A DNA stretch of 64,000 nt. Origin: Glutamicibacter sp002979865 (GTDB lineage Bacteria > Actinomycetota > Actinomycetes > Actinomycetales > Micrococcaceae). Below, piece by piece: positions 17,263 through 25,302 of this stretch (position 1 is its first letter; each line of letters opens with the position of its first letter). The DNA is taken from NCBI RefSeq assembly GCF_050030965.1, contig NZ_CP188297.1:1302001-1366000 (forward strand). Reading direction: 5' to 3'. Under the pieces are notes generated by a model that had not been told where the DNA came from, searched no databases, and worked only from the letters and a program-made list of their open reading frames with translations. A program made the translations under genes and the position numbers.

Positions 17263-18531
17263 GTGGAACTGCGCAACAAGGAACTGAACTGGGCCGGAAA
17301 TCTTGAATACCGGGCCGCGCAACTGCTGTTTCCCGCCAGCCTCGAGCAGCTGCAGGATATTGTTCGCGCAGCCAAGGCCGTGAAGGTCCTGGGCTCCCGC
17401 CATTCCTTCAATGACATCGCCGATACCCGCGAAACCATGATCACGCTGGCCAAGATGCCGGAAGCCATCGAGATTGATGCGCTGGCCATGGCCGTGCGCG
17501 TCAGCGCCGGCACCACCTACGGCGCCCTGGCTGATGCACTTCAACGCGCCGGCTATGCCCTGCACAATCTCGCCTCCCTGCCGCATATCTCGGTAGCCGG
17601 CGCAGTATCCACCGGAACCCACGGTTCGGGCGAAACCCATGGCAACCTCGCCACCGCCGTGCGCGCAGTGGAACTGGTGCTGGCCGACGGCTCGCAACTG
17701 AGCGTGCAGCGCGGCGACGAGGATTTCAATGGCATCGTGGTCGGCCTGGGCGCGCTGGGCGTGCTGACCCACCTCACCTTGGATATCCTGCCGAGCTTCG
17801 AGATGCAGCAGACCGTCTACCAGGATCTGTCCTGGGACAAGGTGCTCGACGGCTTCGACACCATCCAGGCTTCGGCCTACAGCGTCAGCCTGTTCACTGA
17901 CTGGAGCGGCGAGCAGGTAGGCCAGACCTGGCTCAAGCGCCGCGTCGGCGATGCGCTGGTAGAGCATTTTGACCAGGGCCGGTTCGGCGGGTTCCCGGCA
18001 ACTGCTGCGATGCACCCGCTGCCCGGTGCCGATGGGTCCATCTGCAGCCAACAGCTCGGAGCAACCGGTCCATGGTCGGATCGCTTGGCGCATTTCCGCA
18101 TGGACTTCACCCCCAGCGCCGGCGATGAACTGCAGACCGAATACCTGGTCCCGCGCGAGCACGCGGCAGAAGCGATCCAGGCCGTCCGCGGGCTTTCCCC
18201 CGCCATCACTCCCCTGCTGCTGGTCTCGGAAGTGCGCACCATTGCCGCCGATGAACTGTGGCTCAGTGGAAACTACGGCCGTGACGGCATCGCCCTGCAC
18301 TTCACCTGGAAACCCCAGCAGGAGGCTGTCGAGGCGCTCCTACCGCGGATCGAGGAAGCACTGGCTCCTTTTGCGGCACGCCCGCACTGGGGCAAGCTCT
18401 TCGCAGCCACCTCTACGCAGCTGGCCGGGCTGTATCCGAAGTTCAACGACTTCATTGCATTGGCGCAGCGCCTGGATCCGTCCGGCAAGTTCCGCAACGA
18501 CTTCCTGGACCGCACGGTGTTTGGAGCCTGA
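17263..18531 (+). CDS. Alditol (xylitol) oxidase, FAD-linked
   Basis: The 422-residue protein is a VAO-type FAD oxidase: the N-terminal FAD domain has VLGSRHSFNDIADT, where the His corresponds to the covalent flavin site, and VAGAVSTGTHGSG for pyrophosphate binding. A C-terminal ALO-type substrate domain follows. Streptomyces AldO and xylitol oxidase have this size and layout and oxidise xylitol or sorbitol to the aldose with release of hydrogen peroxide. GTG starts nine bases after the xylB stop with AGGA upstream. Placement in the xylose operon suggests that xylitol is converted to xylose and fed to XylA. D-arabinono-1,4-lactone oxidase is the alternative name for the superfamily. Confidence 0.85.
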   Translation: MELRNKELNWAGNLEYRAAQLLFPASLEQLQDIVRAAKAVKVLGSRHSFNDIADTRETMITLAKMPEAIEIDALAMAVRVSAGTTYGALADALQRAGYALHNLASLPHISVAGAVSTGTHGSGETHGNLATAVRAVELVLADGSQLSVQRGDEDFNGIVVGLGALGVLTHLTLDILPSFEMQQTVYQDLSWDKVLDGFDTIQASAYSVSLFTDWSGEQVGQTWLKRRVGDALVEHFDQGRFGGFPATAAMHPLPGADGSICSQQLGATGPWSDRLAHFRMDFTPSAGDELQTEYLVPREHAAEAIQAVRGLSPAITPLLLVSEVRTIAADELWLSGNYGRDGIALHFTWKPQQEAVEALLPRIEEALAPFAARPHWGKLFAATSTQLAGLYPKFNDFIALAQRLDPSGKFRNDFLDRTVFGA

Positions 18532-18564
18532 GCGCGCACAGGCGTTGCGACTAGACTTGTCACC

Positions 18565-19098
18565 ATGGCATTGACTCAGTTAACGGTCGTGGACACCGCG
18601 GTCGGCATCCTGCAACAGTTCGGGTTGGCTGATTTGTCGATGCGCCGATTGGCCAAGGAACTCGATGTCCAGGTCGGTGCGCTCTACTGGCATGTGAAGA
18701 ACAAGCAGGAGCTGCTGGCGCAGGTTGCCGCCCAGCTGCTGAGTACCCCTGCGCTGTCGGTGGATGCCGAGGACTACAATTCCCCATCCGAGGCAATCCT
18801 GCAGCTGGCGCGCAAGCTCTACCTCGCGTTGCTGCCGATCCAGGACAGCCCCGAGGTCATCGAAGTCGCCACCGCAATGCAGGCCACCGAGCTCCAGCCG
18901 GTGCTGCAGCTTCGCACCCTGCTGGAAGCAGCAGGGCTGCCTGCCGAAAATGCCCGCCATGGACAGCAGCTTTTGCTGAACCACGTGCTCGGCTCGGTCG
19001 CCTACCGCCAGAACCTCGTGCAGCTCGATGTCGACGCGCCCCTGGCTGATGGCTTCGACTGGGGGCTGCGGCGGGCCGTTGCCGGCCTCATCGGCTAA
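18565..19098 (+). CDS. TetR-family regulator (TetR-class C-terminus)
   Basis: The 177-residue protein starts with the TetR DNA-binding domain (AVGILQQFGLADLSMRRLAK then LDVQVGALYWHVKNKQELLA, in which the ALYWHVKNK helix is typical). Its C-terminal ligand domain resembles the TetR/TetR_C group. It follows the xylose operon closely but has its own ATG 33 bases later and may be independent. Its last four bases overlap the convergent frameshifted gene. Target unknown. Confidence 0.82.
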   Translation: MALTQLTVVDTAVGILQQFGLADLSMRRLAKELDVQVGALYWHVKNKQELLAQVAAQLLSTPALSVDAEDYNSPSEAILQLARKLYLALLPIQDSPEVIEVATAMQATELQPVLQLRTLLEAAGLPAENARHGQQLLLNHVLGSVAYRQNLVQLDVDAPLADGFDWGLRRAVAGLIG

Positions 19099-19456
19099 CG
19101 CCTCGCGCCGGGAATTCCCAGCTCTGCCAGCTCCCGCGCGCTAGCGGTCATTTCTCGAACTTCCTTTTTGGCCAAGGCAGCTTCCGGGTTATCGCTCAGG
19201 ACCGAGACGTCCTCAATCAAACTTGCCAGGTAGTTCTTCGCTTCCCGCACCGAGTCGACAAGCAGCTGGGCTTGTCGAGCACCCGAGCGGCAGCGATCCA
19301 TTCCTGCGCGAAGTCCCAGTACGGTTGGGCGTCCTGCGTGATCCGGTGGTGGTCGAGCTCTTCGACCAGCATGCCAGGGTCGTGGAGCACTGCCATGGCA
19401 ACAGCCTCGGCAGTACGCCCTTGCTCGATCGCATCATGCATCAATTCCTTGTTCAC
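19095..19456 (-). pseudogene. Frameshifted hypothetical gene
   Basis: Two overlapping reverse-strand frames together make one plausible protein. The upstream frame starts at ATG 19456 (MNKELMHDAIEQGRTAEAVA ... QEWIAAARVLDK) and degenerates after the Lys. The next frame supplies QLLVDSVREAKNYLASLIED and continues to a stop at 19095. Restoring one base in the CCC run at 19268-19270 would join them into an approximately 120-residue, mostly helical protein. I do not recognise the family. It may be a real lesion or a homopolymer sequencing error. Confidence 0.55.
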
Positions 19457-19641
19457 GACTCCCTCCAGGAATCCCTGGTATTTGCCTGCGGCCGCAAGCG
19501 GGCGGTTGCTTCCGCAATGGGTTTGGGCCCTCTAGCTGTCCGGCATGAATCGGTGCCGATGAATATTCGATTCCGTGGCCTTCGGTACCGCACCTTCGAG
19601 AGATCCCGATGCGCCGGAAGCAGGGCCAGCGGGATGAACCT

Positions 19642-20049
19642 TCATTCTGGAGGTTCTTCCTGGAATGAGCCATCGCCGTTCTGTTCTTCGAGCTGGTCGT
19701 ATCGTTCCCGCGCTTGTTCGATATCGGGCATATGGCTCACTGTCCAGTCGAGGAGCGCATCGATCGGTGCGCGCATGGTCTTGCCTATCGGCGCAACACG
19801 GTACTCGACTGCTACCGGACGGGAGCGCAATACCCTGCGGTCGATGACGCCATTTCGCTCCAGCCGGCGCAGCGTATTGGTCAAGGACTTCTGGCTCACT
19901 CCCGGAACGGCTCGCCGCAGCTCGTTGAATCGCTTGGGTGATTCGCAAAGCTGGCTCAAGACATGCAAAGACCACTTGTCCAAGACCTGGTCGAGCAGTT
20001 CGCGGTGGGAAGCCGATATGCCCAGCGGCGATTCGGAGGTTTCTTCCAT
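19642..20049 (-). CDS. HxlR-family transcriptional regulator
   Basis: The 135-residue winged-helix protein has the HxlR core: LLDQVLDKWSLHVLSQLCE, RFNELRRAVPGVSQKSLTNT, LRRLERNGVIDRRVL, then VEYRVAPIGKTMRAPIDALL. HxlR proteins often sense reactive aldehydes or oxidants, but this one lacks a conserved N-terminal Cys apart from one in QLCESPKR. It is divergent from a ridA-like gene with a palindrome between them, so it probably regulates that gene and itself. Confidence 0.88.
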   Translation of the reverse strand: MEETSESPLGISASHRELLDQVLDKWSLHVLSQLCESPKRFNELRRAVPGVSQKSLTNTLRRLERNGVIDRRVLRSRPVAVEYRVAPIGKTMRAPIDALLDWTVSHMPDIEQARERYDQLEEQNGDGSFQEEPPE

Positions 20050-20086
20050 TGCACCTAGTTTCGTTGCAGTTGCTTTTGTAGACCAA

Positions 20087-20101
20087 GTATAAGTTTTATA
20101 C
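20087..20101. promoter_or_regulatory. Candidate HxlR operator
   Basis: GTATAA and TTATAC form perfect inverted arms with a 3-base spacer, in the 87-base region between the divergent hxlR-like and ridA-like genes. The AT-rich site probably overlaps one of the promoters. Confidence 0.5.
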
Positions 20102-20136
20102 CTGCATCCAGCAGCGAACTACTGAAGGAGAATTCC

Positions 20137-20541
20137 ATGCCAGTGAATTATTCAAGCCCCGCCGGGATGCTCCCCGGAACTCCCTACCACCACGTAGCGG
20201 TGGGATCCGGCACGCGGCATATCCACATCGCCGGACAGGTAGCCCACATGCCCGACGGCTCCAGGATCCCCGACGATTTGGCTGGCCAGGTGGCGCAGGC
20301 GCTACGCAACGTTTCCGCAGGCTTGAACTCGGCAGGGGCGGGGTTCCAAGACGTCGTCAGGCTGACCGTATACGTAACCGACTGGGAAACCAGCAAAATA
20401 TCGGAGTTCATGCAAGGAGTCGAATCCGTCGCGGAGGAAATCGGGTTGCAGCTTCCAATGCCGCCTGCATCGCTGATCGCCGTGGCCCAACTGTACGAGC
20501 CAGCAGTTCTCGTGGAGATCGAAGCTACAGCGATACTCTGA
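20137..20541 (+). CDS. RidA/YjgF-family protein
   Basis: The 134-residue protein is a single YjgF/Rid domain: GTPYHHVAVGSGTRHIHIAG at the start, VSAGLNSAGAGFQDVVRLTV in the middle, and a C-terminal SLIAVAQLYEPAVLVEIEAT. Canonical RidA has Arg in an R-x-x-V/C-V context near residue 105 for imine hydrolysis; here the matching position reads SLIAVAQL without that Arg, so it may belong to a Rid subgroup without imine deaminase activity. The ribosome site AAGGAG is well placed. Divergent from the HxlR regulator. Confidence 0.82.
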   Translation: MPVNYSSPAGMLPGTPYHHVAVGSGTRHIHIAGQVAHMPDGSRIPDDLAGQVAQALRNVSAGLNSAGAGFQDVVRLTVYVTDWETSKISEFMQGVESVAEEIGLQLPMPPASLIAVAQLYEPAVLVEIEATAIL

Positions 20542-20567
20542 CCCGCAACGAAAACGCCGAATGGGCC

Positions 20568-20595
20568 GCGGCCAGCGCCTTACCCGGCTGGCCGC
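20568..20595. terminator. Stem-loop between convergent ridA-like and tdk genes
   Basis: GCGGCCAGC (20568-20576) pairs perfectly with GCTGGCCGC (20587-20595). It lies between two convergent stops. No T-tract follows on either strand, so a terminator role is only likely, not certain. Confidence 0.35.
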
Positions 20596-20662
20596 CACTG
20601 GGTGGACCGGCCGCCGGCGGCTATCGGCCGGCGCGAGGCTTCCGGTCCGAAAGGCTACCGAG

Positions 20663-21289
20663 CTAGCCCAGCTTGCCGCCGGAGGCTTCCAGATAGCAGG
20701 CAGCGCACAGCGACTCGTACCAGACCTCTTCACCGTCGATAGCGACCTGGTCTCCATCAAAAACAATGTGGTCACCCGATCGGCGGGTATTGAACATGGC
20801 CTTGCGCCCGCAGCGGCAGATGGTCTTCAGCTCTTCAAGCGAGTGCGCCAGTTCCATCAAGCGTGCCGAGCCCGGGAAGGCACGGGTGCGGAAGTCGGTA
20901 CGGATACCGTAGGCAAGCACTGGGACATCATCGAGCACGGCAATGCGCAGAAGATCATCGACCTGGGTGCGGGAGAGGAATTGAACTTCGTCGACCAGCA
21001 GGCAGGCTACCGGCGGCGCATCCACATGCGGCAGCAAGGCATCAGGGTCATCGCCGAGGCAATGGGCCGCGAACTTCTCGCGGAGGTTCTCTTCCGGCCC
21101 CACGCTGAAGTCGACTTCGCGTTCGATTCCCAGGCGGGAAACGATTGATTTCTCGCCCTTGGTGTCAACCCCCGGCTTGGCCAGCAGGATACGCTGGCCG
21201 CGTTCTTCGTAGTTGAAGGCAGCCTGCAGCAAGCTCGTGGATTTGCCCGAGTTCATCGCTCCGTAGCGGAAATACAGCTTGGCCACCAT
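20663..21289 (-). CDS. tdk: Thymidine kinase
   Basis: The 208-residue type II thymidine kinase phosphorylates thymidine with ATP for nucleotide salvage. The P-loop is GAMNSGKSTSLLQ near residue 11, the Mg/Walker B-like region CLLVDEVQFLSRTQVDDL is intact, and the zinc ribbon begins CRCGRKA; the second Cys pair is in SLCAACYLEAS. Length is normal. GAGGAG precedes the ATG. Single gene. Confidence 0.95.
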   Translation of the reverse strand: MVAKLYFRYGAMNSGKSTSLLQAAFNYEERGQRILLAKPGVDTKGEKSIVSRLGIEREVDFSVGPEENLREKFAAHCLGDDPDALLPHVDAPPVACLLVDEVQFLSRTQVDDLLRIAVLDDVPVLAYGIRTDFRTRAFPGSARLMELAHSLEELKTICRCGRKAMFNTRRSGDHIVFDGDQVAIDGEEVWYESLCAACYLEASGGKLG

Positions 21290-21392
21290 TGCTCCTCGAA
21301 AGTTGCGGCGCCTGCCAACCGGCAGGCCCCTTAAGATCTTAGTGCCCGCTCCGCAGATCTCAAGCGAACCAGCACCGCGGACGACTGCCCTG

Positions 21393-22775
21393 CTACTTCG
21401 CCGCAGGCTGTTTCTTGCCGGCGAAAACCAGCCTGTAGAGCACCGACATTACGATGACGAAGGGAACACCGAAGATCAGGGTGTACTTGAATTCCGGCAC
21501 GAAGAACGAGGTCACCAGCAGGCCGCCGAGCAGTACCGAGCCGAGAATCGACGCGGCCGGGTAGCCTGGCAGCTTGTACTCCAGGACGGCCCGGTCCAGG
21601 CGCACCTGGCGGCGGAAGGACACGTGGGTCACCAGGATCATGAACCACGTCGCCAGGGCACCGAAGGTAGCCAGCGACATCATGATGCCGAAGCCTCCCT
21701 CCGGAACCAGCGCGTAGACCAGTGCTGCCACGGCGATGCCTCCGGCAGACATCCACACCGCGTGGATAGGAGCGCCCGCGCTGTTGGTCCGGTGTGCCAG
21801 GCGCGGCGCGTGCCCGGAATCAGCCAGCGAATGCAGCATGCGGGTTGCCGCATAGAGCTGGGCATTCATGGCCGAGAGCGCGGCAATGATGAGCACGAAG
21901 TTCAGTACCGAATCGGCGAACGGGATACCCATCTGGGACATCACAGTGACAAATGGCGATCCGCCGGCCAGCAGTTCGCTGGTGGGCGCCACCGCGAGGA
22001 TCAGGGCCATGGTGAACACGTAGAAGAGCAGCAAGCGCAGGAAGGAGACCTTGAAGGCCTTGCGTACGGCAATCTTGGGGTTCTTTGCTTCTGCGGCGGC
22101 AATGGAGATCGCCTCGATGCCCATGTAGGAGAAGATCGCCACGATGACAGCGGTCCACATGCCGAACAGGCCATTGGAGAAGAAGCCGCCTTCGGCCGAG
22201 TAGTTATGGAACCCGTATTGGTCGCTGGGGTCGTGGAACACCAGCCAGAGGGCAATGATGATGAACGCGACCACCGCGAAGACCTTGATCGCGGAGAACC
22301 AGTATTCGGTGGTTCCGAAGATCTTCACGCTGGAGAAGTTCACGCCCAAAAGCGCGGCCGAGAAGACAAGGACCCAAACCAGCCCTGGAATCTCGGGGAA
22401 CCAGTACTGCATGTACTCGCCTACCGCGCTGACTTCGGTGCCCACGGCGAAGATCAGCGCCGACCAGTACAGGTACTTGGTCAGGTACCCGGCGAAACGT
22501 CCAAGATAGCGTTCGGCGTAGACCCCGAAGGAACCGGCTACCGGCTGCTTGACGGTCATTTCCGCCAATGCGCCCATGACCAGCAAGGCGACGACCCCGC
22601 CAATGAGGTAGCTGATGATCACCGAGGGACCGGCCATGGCGATGGCGAGCTTGCTGCCCGCGAAAAGACCGGTGCCGATGGCACTGCCCAGCGCGATCAT
22701 GGACATCTGCCCAGGAGTCAGCGACTTCTTCAAACCCGAACCGACTTCAATGGCGCGTACCGGCTGCTTGCCCAA
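21393..22775 (-). CDS. Amino acid permease (APC superfamily, AAT type)
   Basis: The protein is 460 residues with 12 predicted helices. The first-helix signature LTPGQMSMIALGSAIGTGLF and AGPSVIISYLIGGVVALLVM are characteristic of the AAT family. The start is a TTG at 22775 with AAGGGAG six bases upstream; longer in-frame starts have no ribosome site and encode a basic stretch. It lies 123 bases downstream of kynureninase on the same strand, with a stem-loop between, so uptake of tryptophan, kynurenine or another aromatic amino acid is a reasonable guess. Confidence 0.87.
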   Translation of the reverse strand: MGKQPVRAIEVGSGLKKSLTPGQMSMIALGSAIGTGLFAGSKLAIAMAGPSVIISYLIGGVVALLVMGALAEMTVKQPVAGSFGVYAERYLGRFAGYLTKYLYWSALIFAVGTEVSAVGEYMQYWFPEIPGLVWVLVFSAALLGVNFSSVKIFGTTEYWFSAIKVFAVVAFIIIALWLVFHDPSDQYGFHNYSAEGGFFSNGLFGMWTAVIVAIFSYMGIEAISIAAAEAKNPKIAVRKAFKVSFLRLLLFYVFTMALILAVAPTSELLAGGSPFVTVMSQMGIPFADSVLNFVLIIAALSAMNAQLYAATRMLHSLADSGHAPRLAHRTNSAGAPIHAVWMSAGGIAVAALVYALVPEGGFGIMMSLATFGALATWFMILVTHVSFRRQVRLDRAVLEYKLPGYPAASILGSVLLGGLLVTSFFVPEFKYTLIFGVPFVIVMSVLYRLVFAGKKQPAAK

Positions 22776-22801
22776 CGATGCTCCCTTTAGACCTATGCGA
22801 A

Positions 22802-22828
22802 CAGCACGGCATCGAAAATGCCGTGCTG
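22802..22828. terminator. Stem-loop between kynU and the permease
   Basis: An 11-bp perfect stem CAGCACGGCAT with its complement closes a 5-base loop in the 123-base gap. On the reverse strand the bases after it are TTCGC, a poor T-tract, so it may act as a partial terminator or as a processing or stability element that lowers permease expression. Confidence 0.45.
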
Positions 22829-22898
22829 CTGTTAAGGCTACTCTCGCGCAGATTCGCCGGCTTCGGCGCACCAAGACCCGAAAGCGGCGGAATTTGCG

Positions 22899-24179
22899 TT
22901 ATGTCACGGCATTACGCACGGCGTACTCTTCGCGCTGCCAGGCATTGGTGTGCAGAATTTCACGCAGTTTCTCCACGGCATCCCAGATATCGGTACGCGT
23001 CAGGTACAGCGGGGTGATGCCAAAGCGCAGGACTTCCGGTTCGCGGTAGTCCCCGATGACGCCCTGGTCAATGAGCGCAGCGATGATTTCGTACCCATGC
23101 TCATGGCGGAAGCTGACGTGGCTGCCGCGAGCAGCATGTTCGCGTGGAGTCACCAGTTCCAGGCCGTAGCCGGCGCAGCGGGTTTCAACCAGCTCGATGA
23201 ACAGGTCCACTAGCTCCAGCGAGTTGGCGCGCACCTTGTCCATGTCCGCTTCCAGCGCGATATCCAGGCCGACCTCGATCATGGCCAGTGAAGTAACCGG
23301 CTGGGTACCGCACATGAAGCGGCGAATGTCATTTGCTGGCGTGTAGCTGTCAGCCATCTCGAAGGGCGACTTGTGCGACCACCAGCCGGACAGCGGCTGC
23401 CAGAAACGTTCATGGTGGCGGGCATTGACCCAGATGAAAGCCGGAGAGCCCGGGCCGCCGTTGAGGTACTTGTAGGTGCAGCCCACAGCGTAGTCGGCAT
23501 CTGCGGTATTCAGGTCAATCGGTACTGCACCTGCGGCATGGGCCAGATCCCAGACCACCAGGGCTCCGGAGCCGTGGATGGCTGCAGTGGTCTCGCCCAT
23601 GTCCCACATGGAACCGGTGCGGTAGTTCACATGCGACAGAGCCACCACGGCGACAGTTTCGTCCAGTCCAGCGCGCAGCGAGGACTCTCCATCGATGAGC
23701 TTCACCTCATAGGCCACACCGGTTTCCTGCGAGAGCGAGTTGACCAGGTCGGCCAACCCCTCGGCGATATAGATGTCCGTGGGGAAATTGTCTCGTTCGG
23801 TGAGAATCACCCGGCGCTGCGGGGCATCGGCCTTCTGCGTGCGCAGTGCCGAGGCCAAGGCCTTGAACAGATTCAGCGTGGTGGTATCGGTGATCGCAGT
23901 CTCGCTGGGGTTCGCGCCCAGCAACCGCCCCAGCTTGTCGCCGAGCTTCAGCGGCATCTCGAACCAGCCGGCGGTGTTCCAGGAACGGATCAGGCCCTGG
24001 CCCCATTCTTCGGTCACCACCTGGGCGGCGCGTTCGGCTGCACCCTTCGGCAACGCGCCCAATGAGTTGCCATCGAGGTAGATGACGCCTTCCGGGAGGT
24101 TGAAGCGGTTGCCAAAGGCCACCAGCGGGTCTGCCGCGTCCAATTGGGCAAGGGACTCTCGGGTCAGTTCCGTGGTCAT
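22899..24179 (-). CDS. kynU: Kynureninase
   Basis: The 426-residue PLP enzyme cleaves L-kynurenine to anthranilate and alanine in tryptophan degradation. Seen are VIYLDGNSLGALPKGA near the start, FPTDIYIAEG, VVALSHVNYRTGSMWDM, DLAHAAGAVP and the PLP-lysine motif CTYKYLNGGPGSPAF. Start ATG 24179 has AGGAGA five bases upstream; the in-frame ATG at 24236 has none. tdo/kynA and kynB are not in this window. An Lrp/AsnC regulator is divergent, as with KynR in proteobacteria. Confidence 0.95.
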   Translation of the reverse strand: MTTELTRESLAQLDAADPLVAFGNRFNLPEGVIYLDGNSLGALPKGAAERAAQVVTEEWGQGLIRSWNTAGWFEMPLKLGDKLGRLLGANPSETAITDTTTLNLFKALASALRTQKADAPQRRVILTERDNFPTDIYIAEGLADLVNSLSQETGVAYEVKLIDGESSLRAGLDETVAVVALSHVNYRTGSMWDMGETTAAIHGSGALVVWDLAHAAGAVPIDLNTADADYAVGCTYKYLNGGPGSPAFIWVNARHHERFWQPLSGWWSHKSPFEMADSYTPANDIRRFMCGTQPVTSLAMIEVGLDIALEADMDKVRANSLELVDLFIELVETRCAGYGLELVTPREHAARGSHVSFRHEHGYEIIAALIDQGVIGDYREPEVLRFGITPLYLTRTDIWDAVEKLREILHTNAWQREEYAVRNAVT

Positions 24180-24342
24180 TGGATCTCCTGTTCGGCCAAG
24201 ATCAAAGCGGGAGGACTTCCGTTCTCCCTGGTGCATCCATCGTAGAATCTAGTTCGATATAGTGCGACCAGATCCAAACTTTTCCAAAGAATTGAGTTGA
24301 TTAGCCGTGGCAGGTTCATTATGGACGGTTCAAGGCGATGCC

Positions 24343-24792
24343 ATGCCGAATCCTGTTCGCGTCGACGAAACGGATCTGTCCATTCTCACCGAGCTGAGCA
24401 AGGATGCTCGAATTGCCAACAACGTCTTGGCTGCCACAGTCGGCTTGGCGCCATCGACCTGCTTGGGCCGGGTGAAAGCACTCTCCAAGGCGGGGGTGAT
24501 CACCGGTTACCATGCCGCGATCAATGAGCGTCTTCTTGGTGTTGCCGTCAACGCCATGATCTCTATTGTGGTCTCGTCCACAGCCCGAGACCGCTTGCTC
24601 TCCTCGGCGCATCAGCTCAAAGAGCTTGCCGAGGTCAGGGAAGTCTTCGTTCTTGGCGGCTCGCCGGATTTGCTGGTTCGGGTGGCTACCCAAAGCATCG
24701 AAGACCTACGGGCATTCGTGGCCGCGCACTTGGGCTCCAACCGCGCGTTCTCATCCACCCAGACGGTAATTATCTTCGAGCACCTGGCTTAG
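24343..24792 (+). CDS. Lrp/AsnC-family regulator, possibly kynurenine-responsive
   Basis: The protein is about 149 residues, the usual Lrp size. The AsnC-type HTH (DETDLSILTELSKDARIANN, LAATVGLAPSTCLGRVKALS) is followed by a RAM ligand domain ending STQTVIIFEHLA. A GTG at 24307 would add 12 residues; I prefer ATG 24343 because AAGGCG lies upstream and family length fits. It is divergent from kynU, so regulation of tryptophan or kynurenine breakdown is the likely job. Confidence 0.85.
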   Translation: MPNPVRVDETDLSILTELSKDARIANNVLAATVGLAPSTCLGRVKALSKAGVITGYHAAINERLLGVAVNAMISIVVSSTARDRLLSSAHQLKELAEVREVFVLGGSPDLLVRVATQSIEDLRAFVAAHLGSNRAFSSTQTVIIFEHLA

Positions 24793-24824
24793 CCGAGACA
24801 GGCTTTTTGTCATCTAACGGCGTC

Positions 24825-24841
24825 TCTCATCTATATCTCAT
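24825..24841 (+). promoter_or_regulatory. Candidate direct-repeat site for an OmpR-type regulator
   Basis: TCTCAT occurs at 24825-24830 and again at 24836-24841, exactly one 11-bp period apart, 15-31 bases before the poly-Asp protein start. Tandem half-sites with 11-bp spacing are the normal target of OmpR-family regulators such as the one encoded in this operon. Confidence 0.45.
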
Positions 24842-24855
24842 TTATTTCAGCCACA

Positions 24856-25302
24856 ATGAAAAACATGGGAAAGGAAGCTTTGCGCCGCGTCTTTGCGACG
24901 ATCGCTGTCATCGCAGTCGTTTTTCTTGGCGCGTTCGGAATCAGCCAAGCCTTGGAAGGCCCGGCGGACCGGGACCTCGGTGAAGGGTTCATCTTCGAAG
25001 AAGTGACTCCTTCCCCGACAATCGGCACACCTGGCACTCCTTCCTCTTCACCTTCTTCCTCGGCGGCTGAATCCCAAAAGCCGTCCTCCAGCCCGAGCAC
25101 CTCTGCCAAGCCGACAACCTCGGAAAAGCCCAAGCCCAGCGCTACCCCGACACCGAAGCCCAAGCCGAAACCTCCAGCACCAGCACCGCCAAAGAAGACC
25201 GTTGTCCCGCTGCCTCCTTCGGGCACCCAGTATGACGACGATGACGACGATGACGATGACGACTACGAAGACTATGACGACGACGATGACGATGACGACT
25301 AG
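24856..25302 (+). CDS. Small membrane-anchored protein with Pro/Ser/Lys linker and poly-aspartate tail
   Basis: The 148-residue protein has three parts: a hydrophobic segment at residues 11-32 (FATIAVIAVVFLGAFGISQA), a low-complexity linker rich in Pro, Ser, Thr and Lys (about 50-120), and a tail of the last 23 residues containing 19 Asp, one Glu and three Tyr. The tail probably faces outside, after the single N-terminal membrane segment. Such an acidic tail could bind calcium, magnesium or a basic polymer; this is inference. It is the first gene of an operon with a histidine kinase and response regulator, so an accessory sensor role is possible. I know no named family for it. Confidence 0.75.
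   Translation: MKNMGKEALRRVFATIAVIAVVFLGAFGISQALEGPADRDLGEGFIFEEVTPSPTIGTPGTPSSSPSSSAAESQKPSSSPSTSAKPTTSEKPKPSATPTPKPKPKPPAPAPPKKTVVPLPPSGTQYDDDDDDDDDDYEDYDDDDDDDD

Noticed and set aside
21310..21327. GCCTGCC hairpin between permease and tdk as a terminator
   Set aside because: Only a 7-bp stem with no T-tract on the reverse strand; too weak to call.
21279..22790. Forward frame of about 500 codons opposite the amino-acid permease
   Set aside because: His/Arg/Gly/Glu-rich composition with no domain; the permease explains the bases.
25200..25302. Simple microsatellite without coding meaning
   Set aside because: The GAY tract is in frame with a gene that has a membrane segment and linker, and codons alternate GAC and GAT, so it is coding.
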